NCBI RefSeq assembly: GCF_000367365.1
Contig: NZ_BARF01000102.1
Span: 1 to 64,000 of the forward strand
DNA: 64,000 nt
Reading direction: 5' to 3'
DNA from: Streptomyces prunicolor NBRC 13075
GTDB lineage: Bacteria; Actinomycetota; Actinomycetes; Streptomycetales; Streptomycetaceae
Part shown: positions 9,263 to 18,036 of the stretch, one piece after another
Numbering within the stretch: the stretch's first letter is position 1
Layout of the letters: every line of letters starts with the position of its first letter
Notes under the pieces: model-generated
Seen by the model: the letters and a program-made list of their open reading frames with translations, nothing else
Databases searched by the model: none
Told to the model about the DNA's origin: nothing
Made by a program: the position numbers and the translations under genes

Positions 9263-10834
9263 ATGGCGGACACAAAGCGCGAGATCGAGCGTAAGTACGA
9301 GTCCGACGAGAGCGGTCTGCCCGATCTGACCGGCGTCGCCGGGGTGCAGGCCGTCATCGACAAGGGCGTCGCGCATCTGGACGCCGTCTACTACGACACC
9401 GCCGACGAACGCCTCGCCGCCGCCGCACTGACCCTGCGCCGCCGCACCGGCGGTTCCGACGCGGGCTGGCACCTCAAGGTGCCGGTCGCGCCCGGCGTCC
9501 GCGACGAGATCCGGGAACCGCTCTCCGACACCGTGCCGGACAGCCTCGCCGCGCTGGTCCGCTCCCGCGTCCGCGAGGCCGAGCTGCGGCCCCTGGTCCG
9601 GCTGCGCTCCGACCGCGACGTACGGCACCTCGTGGACGCGGACGGCGCGCTGCTCGCCGAGGTCAGCGTGGACGCCGTGCGCGCGGAGCGCCTGACCGAC
9701 GGCGGTGGCACCGCCCAGTGGACCGAGATCGAGGTCGAACTCGCCGACGACGGCGACCCGGACTTCCTCGACCAGGTGGAGAAACGGTTGCGCAAGGCGG
9801 GCGTACGACCGTCGTTGTCCGCGTCGAAGCTGGCGCGGGCGATGGCGGAGACGTCCCGCCGGTCGGGGTCGGGAAATCCATCGGGGTCGGGAAACTCGTC
9901 GGGGTCGGGAAAAAAGAAGCGCAAGGCGCCGCCCGTGCCCGAGGAGCCCGCGGCTGCGGTCACCGCCGGCGACCATGTCCTCGCCTACGTCCGCGCCCAG
10001 CGCGACGCGATCCTCGAACTCGACCCCGCCGTACGGCAGGACGCGTACGACTCCGTGCACCGCATGCGCGTCGCCACCCGTCGGCTGCGCAGCGCCTTCC
10101 GCTCCTACGGCAAGGTCCTCGACCGTACGGTCACCGACCCGATCGGCGATGAACTGAAGTGGCTGGCGGGCGAGTTGGGCGTGGACCGCGACCGGGAAGT
10201 GGTCACCGAACGCCTGACGACGGTCCTCGGCGAACTGCCCGACACCCTGATCTCCGGCCCGATCCGCACCCGCCTGGACACCTGGGCGAACGCCCGGCGC
10301 GGCGGATCACGCGGCCGACTGATCGGCGTCCTGGACTCCCCGCGCTACCTCGCGCTCCTCGACACCCTGGACGCGGTGATCGCCGACCCGCCCCTCCTGG
10401 AGGCCGCGGCCGGCGACCCGTCCAAGGTGATCGGCAAGGCCGTACGCAAGGACTTCGGAAAGGTCTCCGCGCTCGTCGAGGAGGCGATCGAGGCGCCGCC
10501 GGGCCCGGACCGCGACTTCGCCCTGCACGAGGCCCGCAAGAGGGCCAAGCGCACCCGGTACGCGGCGGAGGCGGCGACTCCGCCCCTGGGCACCCCGGCC
10601 CGCACGCTCGCCAAGTCCATGAAGTCGCTGACCAGCCTGCTCGGCGAGCACCAGGACAGCGTCATGGTCCGCGAGATCCTGCGCGAGCTGTCCGCGGTGG
10701 CGCACGCGGTGGGGGAGAGCTCGTTCACGTACGGGGTGCTGCACGGGCGGGAGGAGCAGCGGGCGGCGGGGGTGGAGGCGGCGTTGCCGGGGGCGTGGGA
10801 GGAGATCGTGGCGGAGGGATCCGTCCAGGTGTGA
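9263..10834 (+). CDS. CYTH and CHAD domain protein
   Basis: The N-terminal CYTH domain (residues about 1-195) carries the family signature EIERKYE at residues 7-13. CYTH tunnel enzymes use triphosphate or polyphosphate substrates with divalent metals. The C-terminal CHAD domain (about 230-515) has the conserved histidines and arginines in DSVHRMRVATRRLRS and LHEARKRAKRTRYA; CHAD domains bind polyphosphate. The two are joined by a low-complexity linker with three SGSGN-type repeats. A joint role in polyphosphate metabolism follows from the families; the exact substrate cannot be read off. The gene may be leaderless: TAGATT at 9251-9256 ends 6 bases before the ATG and there is no ribosome site. 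Confidence 0.9.
   Translation: MADTKREIERKYESDESGLPDLTGVAGVQAVIDKGVAHLDAVYYDTADERLAAAALTLRRRTGGSDAGWHLKVPVAPGVRDEIREPLSDTVPDSLAALVRSRVREAELRPLVRLRSDRDVRHLVDADGALLAEVSVDAVRAERLTDGGGTAQWTEIEVELADDGDPDFLDQVEKRLRKAGVRPSLSASKLARAMAETSRRSGSGNPSGSGNSSGSGKKKRKAPPVPEEPAAAVTAGDHVLAYVRAQRDAILELDPAVRQDAYDSVHRMRVATRRLRSAFRSYGKVLDRTVTDPIGDELKWLAGELGVDRDREVVTERLTTVLGELPDTLISGPIRTRLDTWANARRGGSRGRLIGVLDSPRYLALLDTLDAVIADPPLLEAAAGDPSKVIGKAVRKDFGKVSALVEEAIEAPPGPDRDFALHEARKRAKRTRYAAEAATPPLGTPARTLAKSMKSLTSLLGEHQDSVMVREILRELSAVAHAVGESSFTYGVLHGREEQRAAGVEAALPGAWEEIVAEGSVQV
9863..9916 (+). repeat. Three 18-bp tandem repeats coding a Gly-Ser linker
   Basis: Three copies of TCGGGGTCGGGAAA plus four variable bases lie at 9863-9880, 9881-9898 and 9899-9916. 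They encode the SGSGN repeats between the CYTH and CHAD domains. In-frame slippage here would only change the linker length. Confidence 0.8.
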
Positions 10835-10920
10835 CCGCTGGTGCGTACGGGTGAGGTCCGGGATCGCGTTAGTCTGGATGGTCACCCGTCCGTTCAGTCC
10901 CGCTCACGAAGGTTCGCGAG

Positions 10921-12888
10921 ATGCCTGCCGAAGTCGCTGCGGCCGCAGAGTCCGTGTTTCCGCAGCTCGAAGCCCTGCTCCCGCAGGTGCAGAAGCCGAT
11001 CCAGTACGTCGGCGGCGAGCTCAACTCCACGGTCAAGCCGTGGGAGTCGTGCGATGTCCGCTGGGCGCTGATGTACCCGGACGCGTACGAGGTCGGCCTG
11101 CCCAACCAGGGCGTCATGATCCTCTACGAGGTCCTGAACGAGCAGGAGGGCGTCCTCGCCGAGCGCACGTACAGCGTGTGGCCGGACCTGGAGGCACTGA
11201 TGCGGGAGCACAAGGTCCCGCAGTTCACGGTCGACAGCCACCGCCCGGTGGGCGCGTTCGACGTGTTCGGTCTCTCCTTCTCCACCGAACTCGGCTACAC
11301 GAACATGCTCACCGCCCTGGACCTGGCGGGCATCCCGCTGGAGTCGAAGAACCGGACGCTCGACGACCCGATCGTGCTGGCCGGCGGCCACGCGGCCTTC
11401 AACCCCGAGCCGATCGCGGACTTCATCGACGCGGTGATCATCGGCGACGGCGAACAGGCCGTACTCGACATGACGAAGATCATCCGAGTCTGGAAGGCGG
11501 AGGGCCGCCCCGGCGGCCGCGAGGAGGTCCTCTTCCGCCTGGCGAAGACGGGTTCGGTCTACATCCCGGCCTTCTACGACGTCGAGTACCTGCCGGACCA
11601 CCGCATCGCGCGGGTCGTACCGAACAAGAGCGGTGTCCCGTGGCGGGTGAGCAAGCACACGGTGATGGACCTGGACGAGTGGCCGTACCCGAAGCAGCCG
11701 CTGGTGCCGCTGGCGGAGACGGTCCACGAGCGCATGTCGGTCGAGATCTTCCGCGGCTGCACACGCGGCTGCCGCTTCTGCCAGGCAGGCATGATCACCC
11801 GCCCGGTCCGTGAACGCTCCATCACGGGCATCGGCGAGATGGTCGAGAAGGGCCTCAAGGCGACGGGCTTCGAGGAGGTAGGCCTGCTGTCGCTGTCGTC
11901 GGCGGACCACTCGGAGATCGGCGAGATCGCGAAGGGCCTGGCGGACCGCTACACGGAGGACAAGGTAGGCCTGTCCCTCCCGTCCACCCGCGTGGACGCG
12001 TTCAACGTGGACCTGGCGAACGAGCTGACGCGCAACGGCCGACGCTCGGGCCTGACCTTCGCGCCGGAGGGCGGCTCGGAACGCCTCCGCAAGGTCATCA
12101 ACAAGATGGTGTCGGAGGAAGACCTCATCCGCACGGTCTCGACGGCGTACGGCAACGGCTGGCGCCAGGTGAAGCTGTACTTCATGTGCGGCCTCCCGAC
12201 CGAGACCGACGAGGACGTTCTACAGATCGCCGACATGGCGATGAAGGTGATCGCCGAGGGCCGCAAGGTCTCCGGCCAGAACGACATCCGCTGCACGGTC
12301 TCGATCGGCGGCTTCGTCCCCAAGCCGCACACCCCCTTCCAGTGGGCCCCGCAGCTCTCGGCGGCGGAGACGGACGCGCGTCTCGGGAAACTCCGGGACA
12401 AGATCCGCGGCGACAAGAAGTACGGCCGCTCGATCGGCTTCCGCTACCACGACGGCAAGCCCGGCATCGTCGAGGGCCTGCTGTCGCGGGGCGACCGCCG
12501 GATCGGCGCGGTCATCCGCGCGGTCTACGAGGACGGCGGCCGCTTCGACGGCTGGCGCGAGCACTTCTCCTACGACCGCTGGATGCGCTGCGCCGAGAAG
12601 ACGCTGCCCGCGTTCGGCGTCGACGTCGACTGGTACACGACCCGCGAGAAGACGTACGAGGAGGTCCTGCCCTGGGACCACCTGGACTCGGGCCTGGACA
12701 AGGACTGGCTCTGGGAGGACTGGCAGGACGCCCTCGACGAGACAGAGGTCGAGGACTGCCGGTGGACACCGTGCTTCGACTGCGGGGTGTGTCCGCAGAT
12801 GGACACGTCCATTCAAATCGGGCCCACGGGCAAGAAGTTGCTCCCGCTGACCGTGAAGCAGCCTGCGGGGAGTGGGCACACGCACTGA
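10921..12888 (+). CDS. TIGR03960 family B12-binding-like radical SAM protein
   Basis: This is a 655-residue radical SAM protein of unknown substrate. The cluster motif is Cys280-x3-Cys284-x2-Cys287 in RGCTRGCRFCQAG. The N-terminal part (about residues 25-230) resembles a cobalamin-binding-type Rossmann region, with YPDAYEVGLPNQG and LAGGHAAFNPEPIADF. The C-terminus carries another cysteine group, CFDCGVCPQMD. In many bacteria this family sits next to, or is fused with, the TIGR03936/DUF2344 protein, which here lies 9.4 kb away at 22357. The ribosome site is GAAGG about 10 bases before the ATG. Proposals linking the pair to RNA modification are not tested here. Confidence 0.9.
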   Translation: MPAEVAAAAESVFPQLEALLPQVQKPIQYVGGELNSTVKPWESCDVRWALMYPDAYEVGLPNQGVMILYEVLNEQEGVLAERTYSVWPDLEALMREHKVPQFTVDSHRPVGAFDVFGLSFSTELGYTNMLTALDLAGIPLESKNRTLDDPIVLAGGHAAFNPEPIADFIDAVIIGDGEQAVLDMTKIIRVWKAEGRPGGREEVLFRLAKTGSVYIPAFYDVEYLPDHRIARVVPNKSGVPWRVSKHTVMDLDEWPYPKQPLVPLAETVHERMSVEIFRGCTRGCRFCQAGMITRPVRERSITGIGEMVEKGLKATGFEEVGLLSLSSADHSEIGEIAKGLADRYTEDKVGLSLPSTRVDAFNVDLANELTRNGRRSGLTFAPEGGSERLRKVINKMVSEEDLIRTVSTAYGNGWRQVKLYFMCGLPTETDEDVLQIADMAMKVIAEGRKVSGQNDIRCTVSIGGFVPKPHTPFQWAPQLSAAETDARLGKLRDKIRGDKKYGRSIGFRYHDGKPGIVEGLLSRGDRRIGAVIRAVYEDGGRFDGWREHFSYDRWMRCAEKTLPAFGVDVDWYTTREKTYEEVLPWDHLDSGLDKDWLWEDWQDALDETEVEDCRWTPCFDCGVCPQMDTSIQIGPTGKKLLPLTVKQPAGSGHTH

Positions 12889-12901
12889 GCGGGCGCGTCG
12901 G

Positions 12902-13600
12902 TCAACTGACGGGGTCCGAGGGGCCGTAGGCCGCGGCGATGTCCTTGGACCCCGCCCACCGGCTGTAGGTGGGGGACTGGGGCCAGCCCTCGGGGGAGTC
13001 CTGCCATTCCTCCTGGCGGCCGTACGGCAGTAGGTCGATCAGGGCGAAGCTGTGGCTGAGCTGCTCGGTGCCCCGGCCGTTGGTGTGCCAGGTGCGGTAG
13101 ACGGTGTCGCCGTCGCGCAGGAAGACGTTGACCGCGAATCCGCCGTCGGGCGGCGCGCCGACGTCGGTGCCGAAGGGGCTGTTCGCGGTCGAGTACCAGG
13201 GCATCCGGTTGCCCACCCGGTGCTTGTAGGCGAGGGCCTCGTCGATCGGGCCCTGGGTGACGATGACGAACCGGGCGTCGTAGTTGTCGAGGAACTCCAG
13301 GCGGGTGTACTGCGAGGTGAATCCGGTGCAGCCGGGGCACTGCCATTCTTTGCCGGCGAACCACATGTGGCTGTAGATGATCAACTGCCGCTTGCCGTCG
13401 AAGACTTCCGCCAGCCGGACGGGGCCGTCCTCGCCGTCGAGGGTGTAGTCGGGCATCTCGACCATCGGCAGGCGACGCCGTTCGGCGGCGATGGCGTCGA
13501 GTTCACGGGTCGCGGCCTTTTCGCGGGCGCGGAGGGATGCGAGCTGGTTCTCCCACGTTGCGGTGTCCACGACGGGGGGTAGGGCGTCGGCGGTCGTCAT
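12902..13600 (-). CDS. DUF899 family thioredoxin-like protein
   Basis: The 232-residue protein matches the DUF899 (thioredoxin-like fold) family. It has the typical core LIIYSHMWFAGKEWQCPGCTGFT, followed by YNARFVIVTQGP-like DNYDARFVIVTQGP. CPGC occupies the CxxC redox position near residue 110. Function is uncertain; redox or peroxide-related roles are only guesses. The start at 13600 is preferred because GAGGAA lies just upstream on the minus strand; a longer frame to 13753 has no such site. It ends 13 bp from the convergent radical SAM gene and marks the start of the accessory block. Confidence 0.85.
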   Translation of the reverse strand: MTTADALPPVVDTATWENQLASLRAREKAATRELDAIAAERRRLPMVEMPDYTLDGEDGPVRLAEVFDGKRQLIIYSHMWFAGKEWQCPGCTGFTSQYTRLEFLDNYDARFVIVTQGPIDEALAYKHRVGNRMPWYSTANSPFGTDVGAPPDGGFAVNVFLRDGDTVYRTWHTNGRGTEQLSHSFALIDLLPYGRQEEWQDSPEGWPQSPTYSRWAGSKDIAAAYGPSDPVS

Positions 13601-13758
13601 TGGTTCCTCGTTCCTCACGGAGCTTGTGGGCGTGGCTGTGCCCTTGTGCGGGGGTAGACCTCGTCGGGCTCCGGAACTCATCGGTCGGGCGGCGGTTCGG
13701 GCCGGCGTCTCGACGTGAGGGTGGGAGGGCGTGAGCGGCATGGGGGGAAGCATCTGGC

Positions 13759-14378
13759 GTGTCCGGCGTGTCCGGCGATCAGGCTGTCATGAGGTTTCTG
13801 GCCTCGATCCAGGACGGTGACCTTTGTCAGGGGACAGCCGTGGCCGTTTCCCGGTCCGAGATGTCGGTGGTCCTGGACGGCTTCGCCGGTCAACCGCTCG
13901 GGGTGGTGGGGCCGTTGGACGGTTCCTGGGTTCGGAGCCTCGCTGACGTTGCCGTGGTCGGGCGGAGGATCAGCGGTGAGGTGGTCGCCGTGGATCTGGA
14001 GGCGGGGCGGGTGCGGATGACGATGGCGGCTACCGAGAATGTGGACGAGGGACCCGCCCATCCGATCTGTCCCGGCGTCGGGTTCATCACGTATCCCGAA
14101 CTCTCCTAGAAGCGTTTCGAGGCGGTCACCGAGGTCGTCGAGGGTATCGCGGTGGGCCGGACACTGCCTGGGCGGGTGACCAAGGTGGTTCCGTTCGGTT
14201 TCTTCGTCCGGTCGCGGGCGGGATCGGGGGCCTGCTGCCGCTGCGTGAGTTCGAGTCGGCGCGAGGGGTCGTTCCGGAGCCGGAGGATGTCCTGCGGGTG
14301 GGTGACGAGATCTCCGTGAGCGTCCTGGAGATCGACCGGGATCGACGCAGGCTGACCTTGTCCCGACGGTCGGGGTGA
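13759..14378 (+). pseudogene. Broken S1 RNA-binding domain protein
   Basis: The first frame reads MSGVSGDQAVMRFLASIQDG and later VGFITYPELS, then meets a TAG at 14107-14109 where S1-domain relatives have a tryptophan codon (SW). Coding continues in frame as KRFEAVTEVVEGI...GRVTKVVPFGFFV, an S1 beta-barrel start. It then needs a frame change near 14217 to continue as GGLLPLREFE and end DRDRRRLTLSRRSG at the TGA at 14376. The stretch between TAATEN and EGPAHP also looks shortened compared with full-length relatives. A nonsense mutation plus a frameshift mark this as a pseudogene of a two-S1-domain protein. Confidence 0.75.
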
Positions 14379-14454
14379 AGGTCGGGTCGTGGCCCGGCGA
14401 TCTCGACAGAAAGAGCAGTCGTCCTCCACCTGGCCTTCGTGACAGGGTTCGGGT

Positions 14455-14979
14455 GTGACGACGTTGTTCCTGACGGTCGGCCTGCCAGGGGCCGGAAAGA
14501 CCACGAGGGCCCGGCAGTTGGCCAAGGAGCACAGCGCGCTGCGGCTGACGCCGGACGAGTGGATGCTCCCGCTGTTCGGTGATCCGCAGCCGGCCGGGAA
14601 GCGCGATGTGCTCGAAGGACGGCTGCTGTGCCTGGGGCTGGAGGCGCTGAAGCTGGGAACGAACGTGGTCCTGGATTTCGGCTGCTGGTCTCGTGACGAG
14701 AGGTCCGCGATCCGCTGGTTGGTGATGTCTGTGGGCGCGTCCTGTCAACTGGTGTACGTGCCGGTGGACCAAGAGACCCAACGGGCTCGGATCGCCCATC
14801 GCCGGTCGACTGTCCCCGATCAGACCTTCGCGATGAGCGAGACGGACCTCCTGCACTGGCGGACGCTGTTCGAGGAGCCCGACGCCACGGAACTTGATGG
14901 ACATGTGGTGGGAGGTCCGCCTCCTGGGTGGTCAGGATGGCTGGAGTGGGCCGCCGATCGATGGCCGTCGCTCGTGTGA
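14455..14979 (+). CDS. P-loop kinase-like ATP-binding protein
   Basis: The protein has 174 residues and begins MTTLFLTVGLPGAGKTTRA, a perfect Walker A near residues 9-16. It belongs to the AAA_33 / small-molecule kinase-like group. LDFGCWSRDERSA resembles the metal- and substrate-binding region of those proteins, and TQRARIAHRR resembles their lid. Substrate is unknown; zeta-toxin-like or polynucleotide-kinase-like activities are possible, but no antitoxin gene lies beside it. The GTG start has no strong ribosome site. It lies between a broken gene and a decayed repeat tract, so its own conservation is worth doubting. Confidence 0.7.
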   Translation: MTTLFLTVGLPGAGKTTRARQLAKEHSALRLTPDEWMLPLFGDPQPAGKRDVLEGRLLCLGLEALKLGTNVVLDFGCWSRDERSAIRWLVMSVGASCQLVYVPVDQETQRARIAHRRSTVPDQTFAMSETDLLHWRTLFEEPDATELDGHVVGGPPPGWSGWLEWAADRWPSLV

Positions 14980-15641
14980 CTGTCCGGCCGGTGTCGGTGT
15001 CGGTGCGGACCAGTGGGGGCGCACTTGGACACTTCGGCAATGTAGCCGTGCCAGGCGTACCAGCTGTGCCAGGAGTGCCGGGCCCGGAGAGGTCCGCCGG
15101 ACAGGCTCTGGGCAACAGGGCGCCTGGCTCTGGGAGGCCGCGCGGGTTCGGTAACGCTGTTCCCGGCTGGGCATATTGGCGCCGGCTCTGTGACGCCACG
15201 CCGGTTCACCAACACCGCACCTGGCCGGGCGTATTGGCGCCGGTTCTGCACATAAGCGCCGGCTCTGCGACGCCACGCGGGTTCAGCAACACCGCTCCCG
15301 GCTGGGCATGTTGACCCCTGGTCGGCATATCGACCCGGGCTCTGCGACGCCGACGCTGATTCGGCAACGCCGTCCCGGCTGCGTGGCGGCGCACCGGCTG
15401 CGGCTCTGTGCTGGTTCCGCTATGCCATGCCGGCTGGGTGGCACGGGACTTGGTTCTCGGACGTGACCTGGCTGCGGCGCCGTGCTGGTGTCGCTATGCC
15501 ATGTCGGCTGGGCTGCACCGCACTTGGCTCTGCGGCGCCACACCGGTCCGGCCCACCGCACCCGGCTCGGCATGCCGTACCTGACTCCGTGACGGCGCCC
15601 CTGGCCCCGTAACACTGCCTCGTCCCCCCGCCCGCCCAAGC
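14980..15641. other. Gene-free stretch dominated by decayed repeats
   Basis: I see no convincing gene in these 660 bases. Frames on both strands are open by composition only and carry no recognisable domain. The middle part holds the degenerate repeat array listed separately, and the last 60 bases lead into the stop of the Rrf2 gene. Confidence 0.6.
15126..15582. repeat. Degenerate tandem repeat array, about 58-77 bp units
   Basis: Units begin with GGCTCTG at 15126, 15184, 15261, 15338, 15402 and 15526, with GGTTCTC at 15452 fitting the series. Three successive starts (15184, 15261, 15338) are exactly 77 bp apart. The common core runs GGCTCTGYGACGCCACG, then GGTTCRGCAACACCG, then CCCGGCTGGGCAT. 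The 77-bp units differ from the first 58-bp unit by about 19 extra bases. Later units drift and gain TATGCCATG. The units are too divergent and too regular at their 5' ends to be a CRISPR array. Confidence 0.7.
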
Positions 15642-16127
15642 TCAGCCGTCCTGCCCCACCGGCGAGGCCAGCCACACGCCAACCCCCGCCAACGTCCCCT
15701 CCCCGGAGTCCGATTCCACGTCGCGTGCCAGGTCGGCGATCGTGACGGAGCGGAGGGCTTCCCGGCGGGCCGACTCGGCCGCGGCCATCGTGCGGGAGAT
15801 CGCGCACGGCGTCGTACAGGCTTCGGGTGGGGTGGCCATCGGGCCGCGTTGGCGGATCTCCGTGCAGACGAAGGCCGGGTCGGGGCCGTCGATCGCCTCG
15901 ACGACATCGAGCACCGTGATTGTCGCCGGGGAGCGGGTCAGGACGTAGCCGCCCGACTTTCCCTGTACCGAGCGGACCAGGCCGGAGCGGGAGAGGGCCT
16001 GGAGTTGTTTGGCGAGGTACGTCGGTGACACGTCGTGGAACTCGGCCAGGCGTGCGGCCGGGACCGGGGCCTGGGTCGAGGTCAGGACAACGCAGCAGTG
16101 CAGGGCCCACTCGACTCCGCCGGACAT
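15642..16127 (-). CDS. Rrf2 family transcriptional regulator
   Basis: The 161-residue protein has the Rrf2 winged helix-turn-helix (LAEFHDVSPTYLAKQLQALSRSGLVRS) and the glycine-rich wing QGKSGGYVLTR. Three cysteines follow: FVCTEIRQ, then EACTTPC. Family members bind an iron-sulfur cluster through such cysteines or sense redox stress, so this may be a redox or NO sensor. The ATG at 16127 is chosen because GAGGGA stands about 6 bases upstream; a GTG two codons earlier is possible. It is divergent from the NAD(P)-binding gene at 16284, with palindromes between them that look like its operators. Confidence 0.88.
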   Translation of the reverse strand: MSGGVEWALHCCVVLTSTQAPVPAARLAEFHDVSPTYLAKQLQALSRSGLVRSVQGKSGGYVLTRSPATITVLDVVEAIDGPDPAFVCTEIRQRGPMATPPEACTTPCAISRTMAAAESARREALRSVTIADLARDVESDSGEGTLAGVGVWLASPVGQDG

Positions 16128-16163
16128 CTTCACTCCCTCATTTTACTCAGACTCCCGTTGACT

Positions 16164-16209
16164 CGGACATTGAATGTCCGGGTATTATCTCGGATGGAAA
16201 GTGTCCGAG
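16164..16209. promoter_or_regulatory. Paired palindromes, probable Rrf2 operator
   Basis: CGGACATTGAATGTCCG at 16164-16180 is a perfect 8-1-8 palindrome. A second, looser one, CTCGGA(9 bases)TCCGAG, lies at 16189-16209. The flanks share ACTCGGA and TCCGAGT. Both sit in the 156-bp gap between the divergent Rrf2 and NAD(P)-binding genes, which is where an autoregulated Rrf2 operator is expected. Binding is inferred. Confidence 0.6.
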
Positions 16210-16283
16210 TTTCGAGCCGGGATGCCGCTAGAGGTGCGTACCGGTAGATATCGGACGTCGGTCGTCTACGGAAGGCGTAGGTC

Positions 16284-17021
16284 ATGAACATCGCAGTCAT
16301 CGGCGGAACCGGGCTGATCGGGTCGCAGGTCGTGCGGAACCTGAACGCGGCCGGGCATCGGGCCGTGCCCCACTCCCAGTCCACGGGCGTGGACATCATC
16401 ACTGGTCAAGGGCTGGAGGAGGCCGTCTCGGGCGCCGAGGTCGTCGTCAATCTGACGAACTCACCGACCTTCGACGATGCCTCGATCGGCTTCTTCCAGG
16501 CGTCGATGGACAACCTGCTCGCCGCGAGCGAGAAGGGCGGGGTCGGACACTTCGTCATTCTGTCCATCGTCGGTGTGGACCAGGTGCCGGGACTCGACTA
16601 CTACCGGGCGAAGGTCCTCCAGGAGGATCTCCTCAAGGGCGGACCGGTCCCGTACTCCATCGTCCGCGCCACGCAGTTCATGGAGTTCATGGACGCGACC
16701 CTCGCCATGACCACCGACGGCGACACCGTCCGGCTGCCGCGTACGCCGATCCAGCCGATCGCCGCCGCCGAGGTCGCCGCCGTCGTCGCCGAGGTCGCCG
16801 CGGGCGCCCCGCTGAACGGCGTCCTCGACATCAGCGGCCCGGACGTCTACCCCCTCGACGAACTCGGCCGCCTCACCCTGACCGCCAAGGGTCGCGCGGG
16901 CTCCGTGGTCACCGACGACGCGGCCGGCATGTTCGCCGTCGTCCCCGGTGACGTCCTCACCGCCCCGGACGGCGCCCGTATCACCGCCACCCACTACACG
17001 GACTGGCTCGCCGGGCGGTAA
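16284..17021 (+). CDS. NAD(P)H-binding atypical SDR / NmrA-like protein
   Basis: The 245-residue protein begins with a dinucleotide-binding motif, MNIAVIGGTGLIGSQVV. The later VGHFVILSIVGVD, DYYRAKVLQEDLL and YSIVRATQFMEF are characteristic of atypical SDR / NmrA-like NAD(P)H-binding proteins. These are often sensors or oxidoreductases without the classic YxxxK site; here the YYRAK stretch could supply a lysine. The gene is divergent from the Rrf2 regulator and is the likely target of the palindromes between them. It converges on the XRE gene with only 5 bases between stops. Confidence 0.85.
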   Translation: MNIAVIGGTGLIGSQVVRNLNAAGHRAVPHSQSTGVDIITGQGLEEAVSGAEVVVNLTNSPTFDDASIGFFQASMDNLLAASEKGGVGHFVILSIVGVDQVPGLDYYRAKVLQEDLLKGGPVPYSIVRATQFMEFMDATLAMTTDGDTVRLPRTPIQPIAAAEVAAVVAEVAAGAPLNGVLDISGPDVYPLDELGRLTLTAKGRAGSVVTDDAAGMFAVVPGDVLTAPDGARITATHYTDWLAGR

Positions 17022-17026
17022 CTCGC

Positions 17027-17875
17027 TTACGGCAGCGGTGCCTTCGGGCTTCCAGCCGCGTGCAGGGACCCCAGCCGAGCCAGTGACACGGCGTCCTCCG
17101 TGTCCGGCTCGGCCGTGCCGACCAGCAGGCACTGGCCGGGGGCGCTCTGCACGTCGAACGTCTGGTACGTGAGCGTGAGGCGGCCCACGTCCGGGTGGTT
17201 GAAGGTCTTGGACTGGCGGCCGGGGCGGCTGACGCTGTGGTGCTGCCACAGCGCGGCGAACTCCTCGCTCCCGCCGAGGAGTTCGGCGATCAGGGAGTTG
17301 AGCTCGCGGTCCTCCCGGTCGTGTCCCGTCGCCAGGCGCAGCGCCTCGGCCGAGCAGCGGGCCACGTGCTGCCAGTCGGCGAAGAGGTCCCGGGCCGCCG
17401 GGTCCAGGAAGAGCGTGCGGACCATTCTGCGGCGGTCGCCCAGGGGCGCCAGGAGCGCGTCGGCCAGAGGGTTCGACGCGAGGACCTCCAGGCGCCGGTT
17501 GATGATGTACGCCGCCGCCGTCGGGAACGCGTGCAGGAGCTGGAGTAGCGCCGGGTCCACCGCGTCGGACGGCTCGGCGGGGACGGGCCTCGGGACCAGG
17601 CCGGCCAGCCGGTACGCGTGCCAGCGGGCGTCCGTGTCGAGGCGCAGGGCGCGGGCGATGGCGTCGACCACCTGGCCGGAGGGACTGCGTTCCCGGCCCT
17701 GCTCCAGCCGGGCGTAGTAGTCGGCGCTGACCCCGGCCAGCACGGCGACCTCCTCCCGCCGCAGCCCGGCCACCCGACGCGCCCCCGAACCGGGAAAACC
17801 CACCTCCGCCGGAGTCAGCCGGGAACGCCGCGCACGCAGGAAACCACCGAGCGCGTAACCGTCCGTACCGTCCAT
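17027..17875 (-). CDS. XRE family regulator with MmyB-like ligand domain
   Basis: The 282-residue protein has an N-terminal helix-turn-helix (GLRREEVAVLAGVSADYYARLEQGRE, residues about 38-63) and a long C-terminal MmyB-like ligand-binding domain, which ends with HPDVGRLTLTYQTFDV. Streptomyces carry many paralogues, usually divergent from the SDR or oxidoreductase gene they control, and an SDR gene is divergent here too. There is no normal ribosome site. On the minus strand TAGGGT ends 6 bases before the ATG, so the transcript may be leaderless. Confidence 0.88.
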   Translation of the reverse strand: MDGTDGYALGGFLRARRSRLTPAEVGFPGSGARRVAGLRREEVAVLAGVSADYYARLEQGRERSPSGQVVDAIARALRLDTDARWHAYRLAGLVPRPVPAEPSDAVDPALLQLLHAFPTAAAYIINRRLEVLASNPLADALLAPLGDRRRMVRTLFLDPAARDLFADWQHVARCSAEALRLATGHDREDRELNSLIAELLGGSEEFAALWQHHSVSRPGRQSKTFNHPDVGRLTLTYQTFDVQSAPGQCLLVGTAEPDTEDAVSLARLGSLHAAGSPKAPLP

Positions 17876-18036
17876 TCCTCAACCCTACGGCGCCCTCCCG
17901 CTTCCTAGGAGTGGCGCACCCCGGAAGCCCCGTCCTGCCTCATCGGACCGATCCCGCCGATGCTCGGAAGAAACGACACGACACGAACGACACGGTGGAT
18001 CACCGCCGTGCGATCGGCTTCTCCGAAGGGCTCCTC

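Noticed and set aside
14455..14979. Zeta-type toxin of a toxin-antitoxin pair
   Set aside because: Only the Walker A fits; there is no small antitoxin gene next to it and the substrate region is not diagnostic.
15126..15582. CRISPR array
   Set aside because: Units are 58-77 bp, degenerate, with no constant 20-40 bp repeat and unique spacers, and no cas genes are present.
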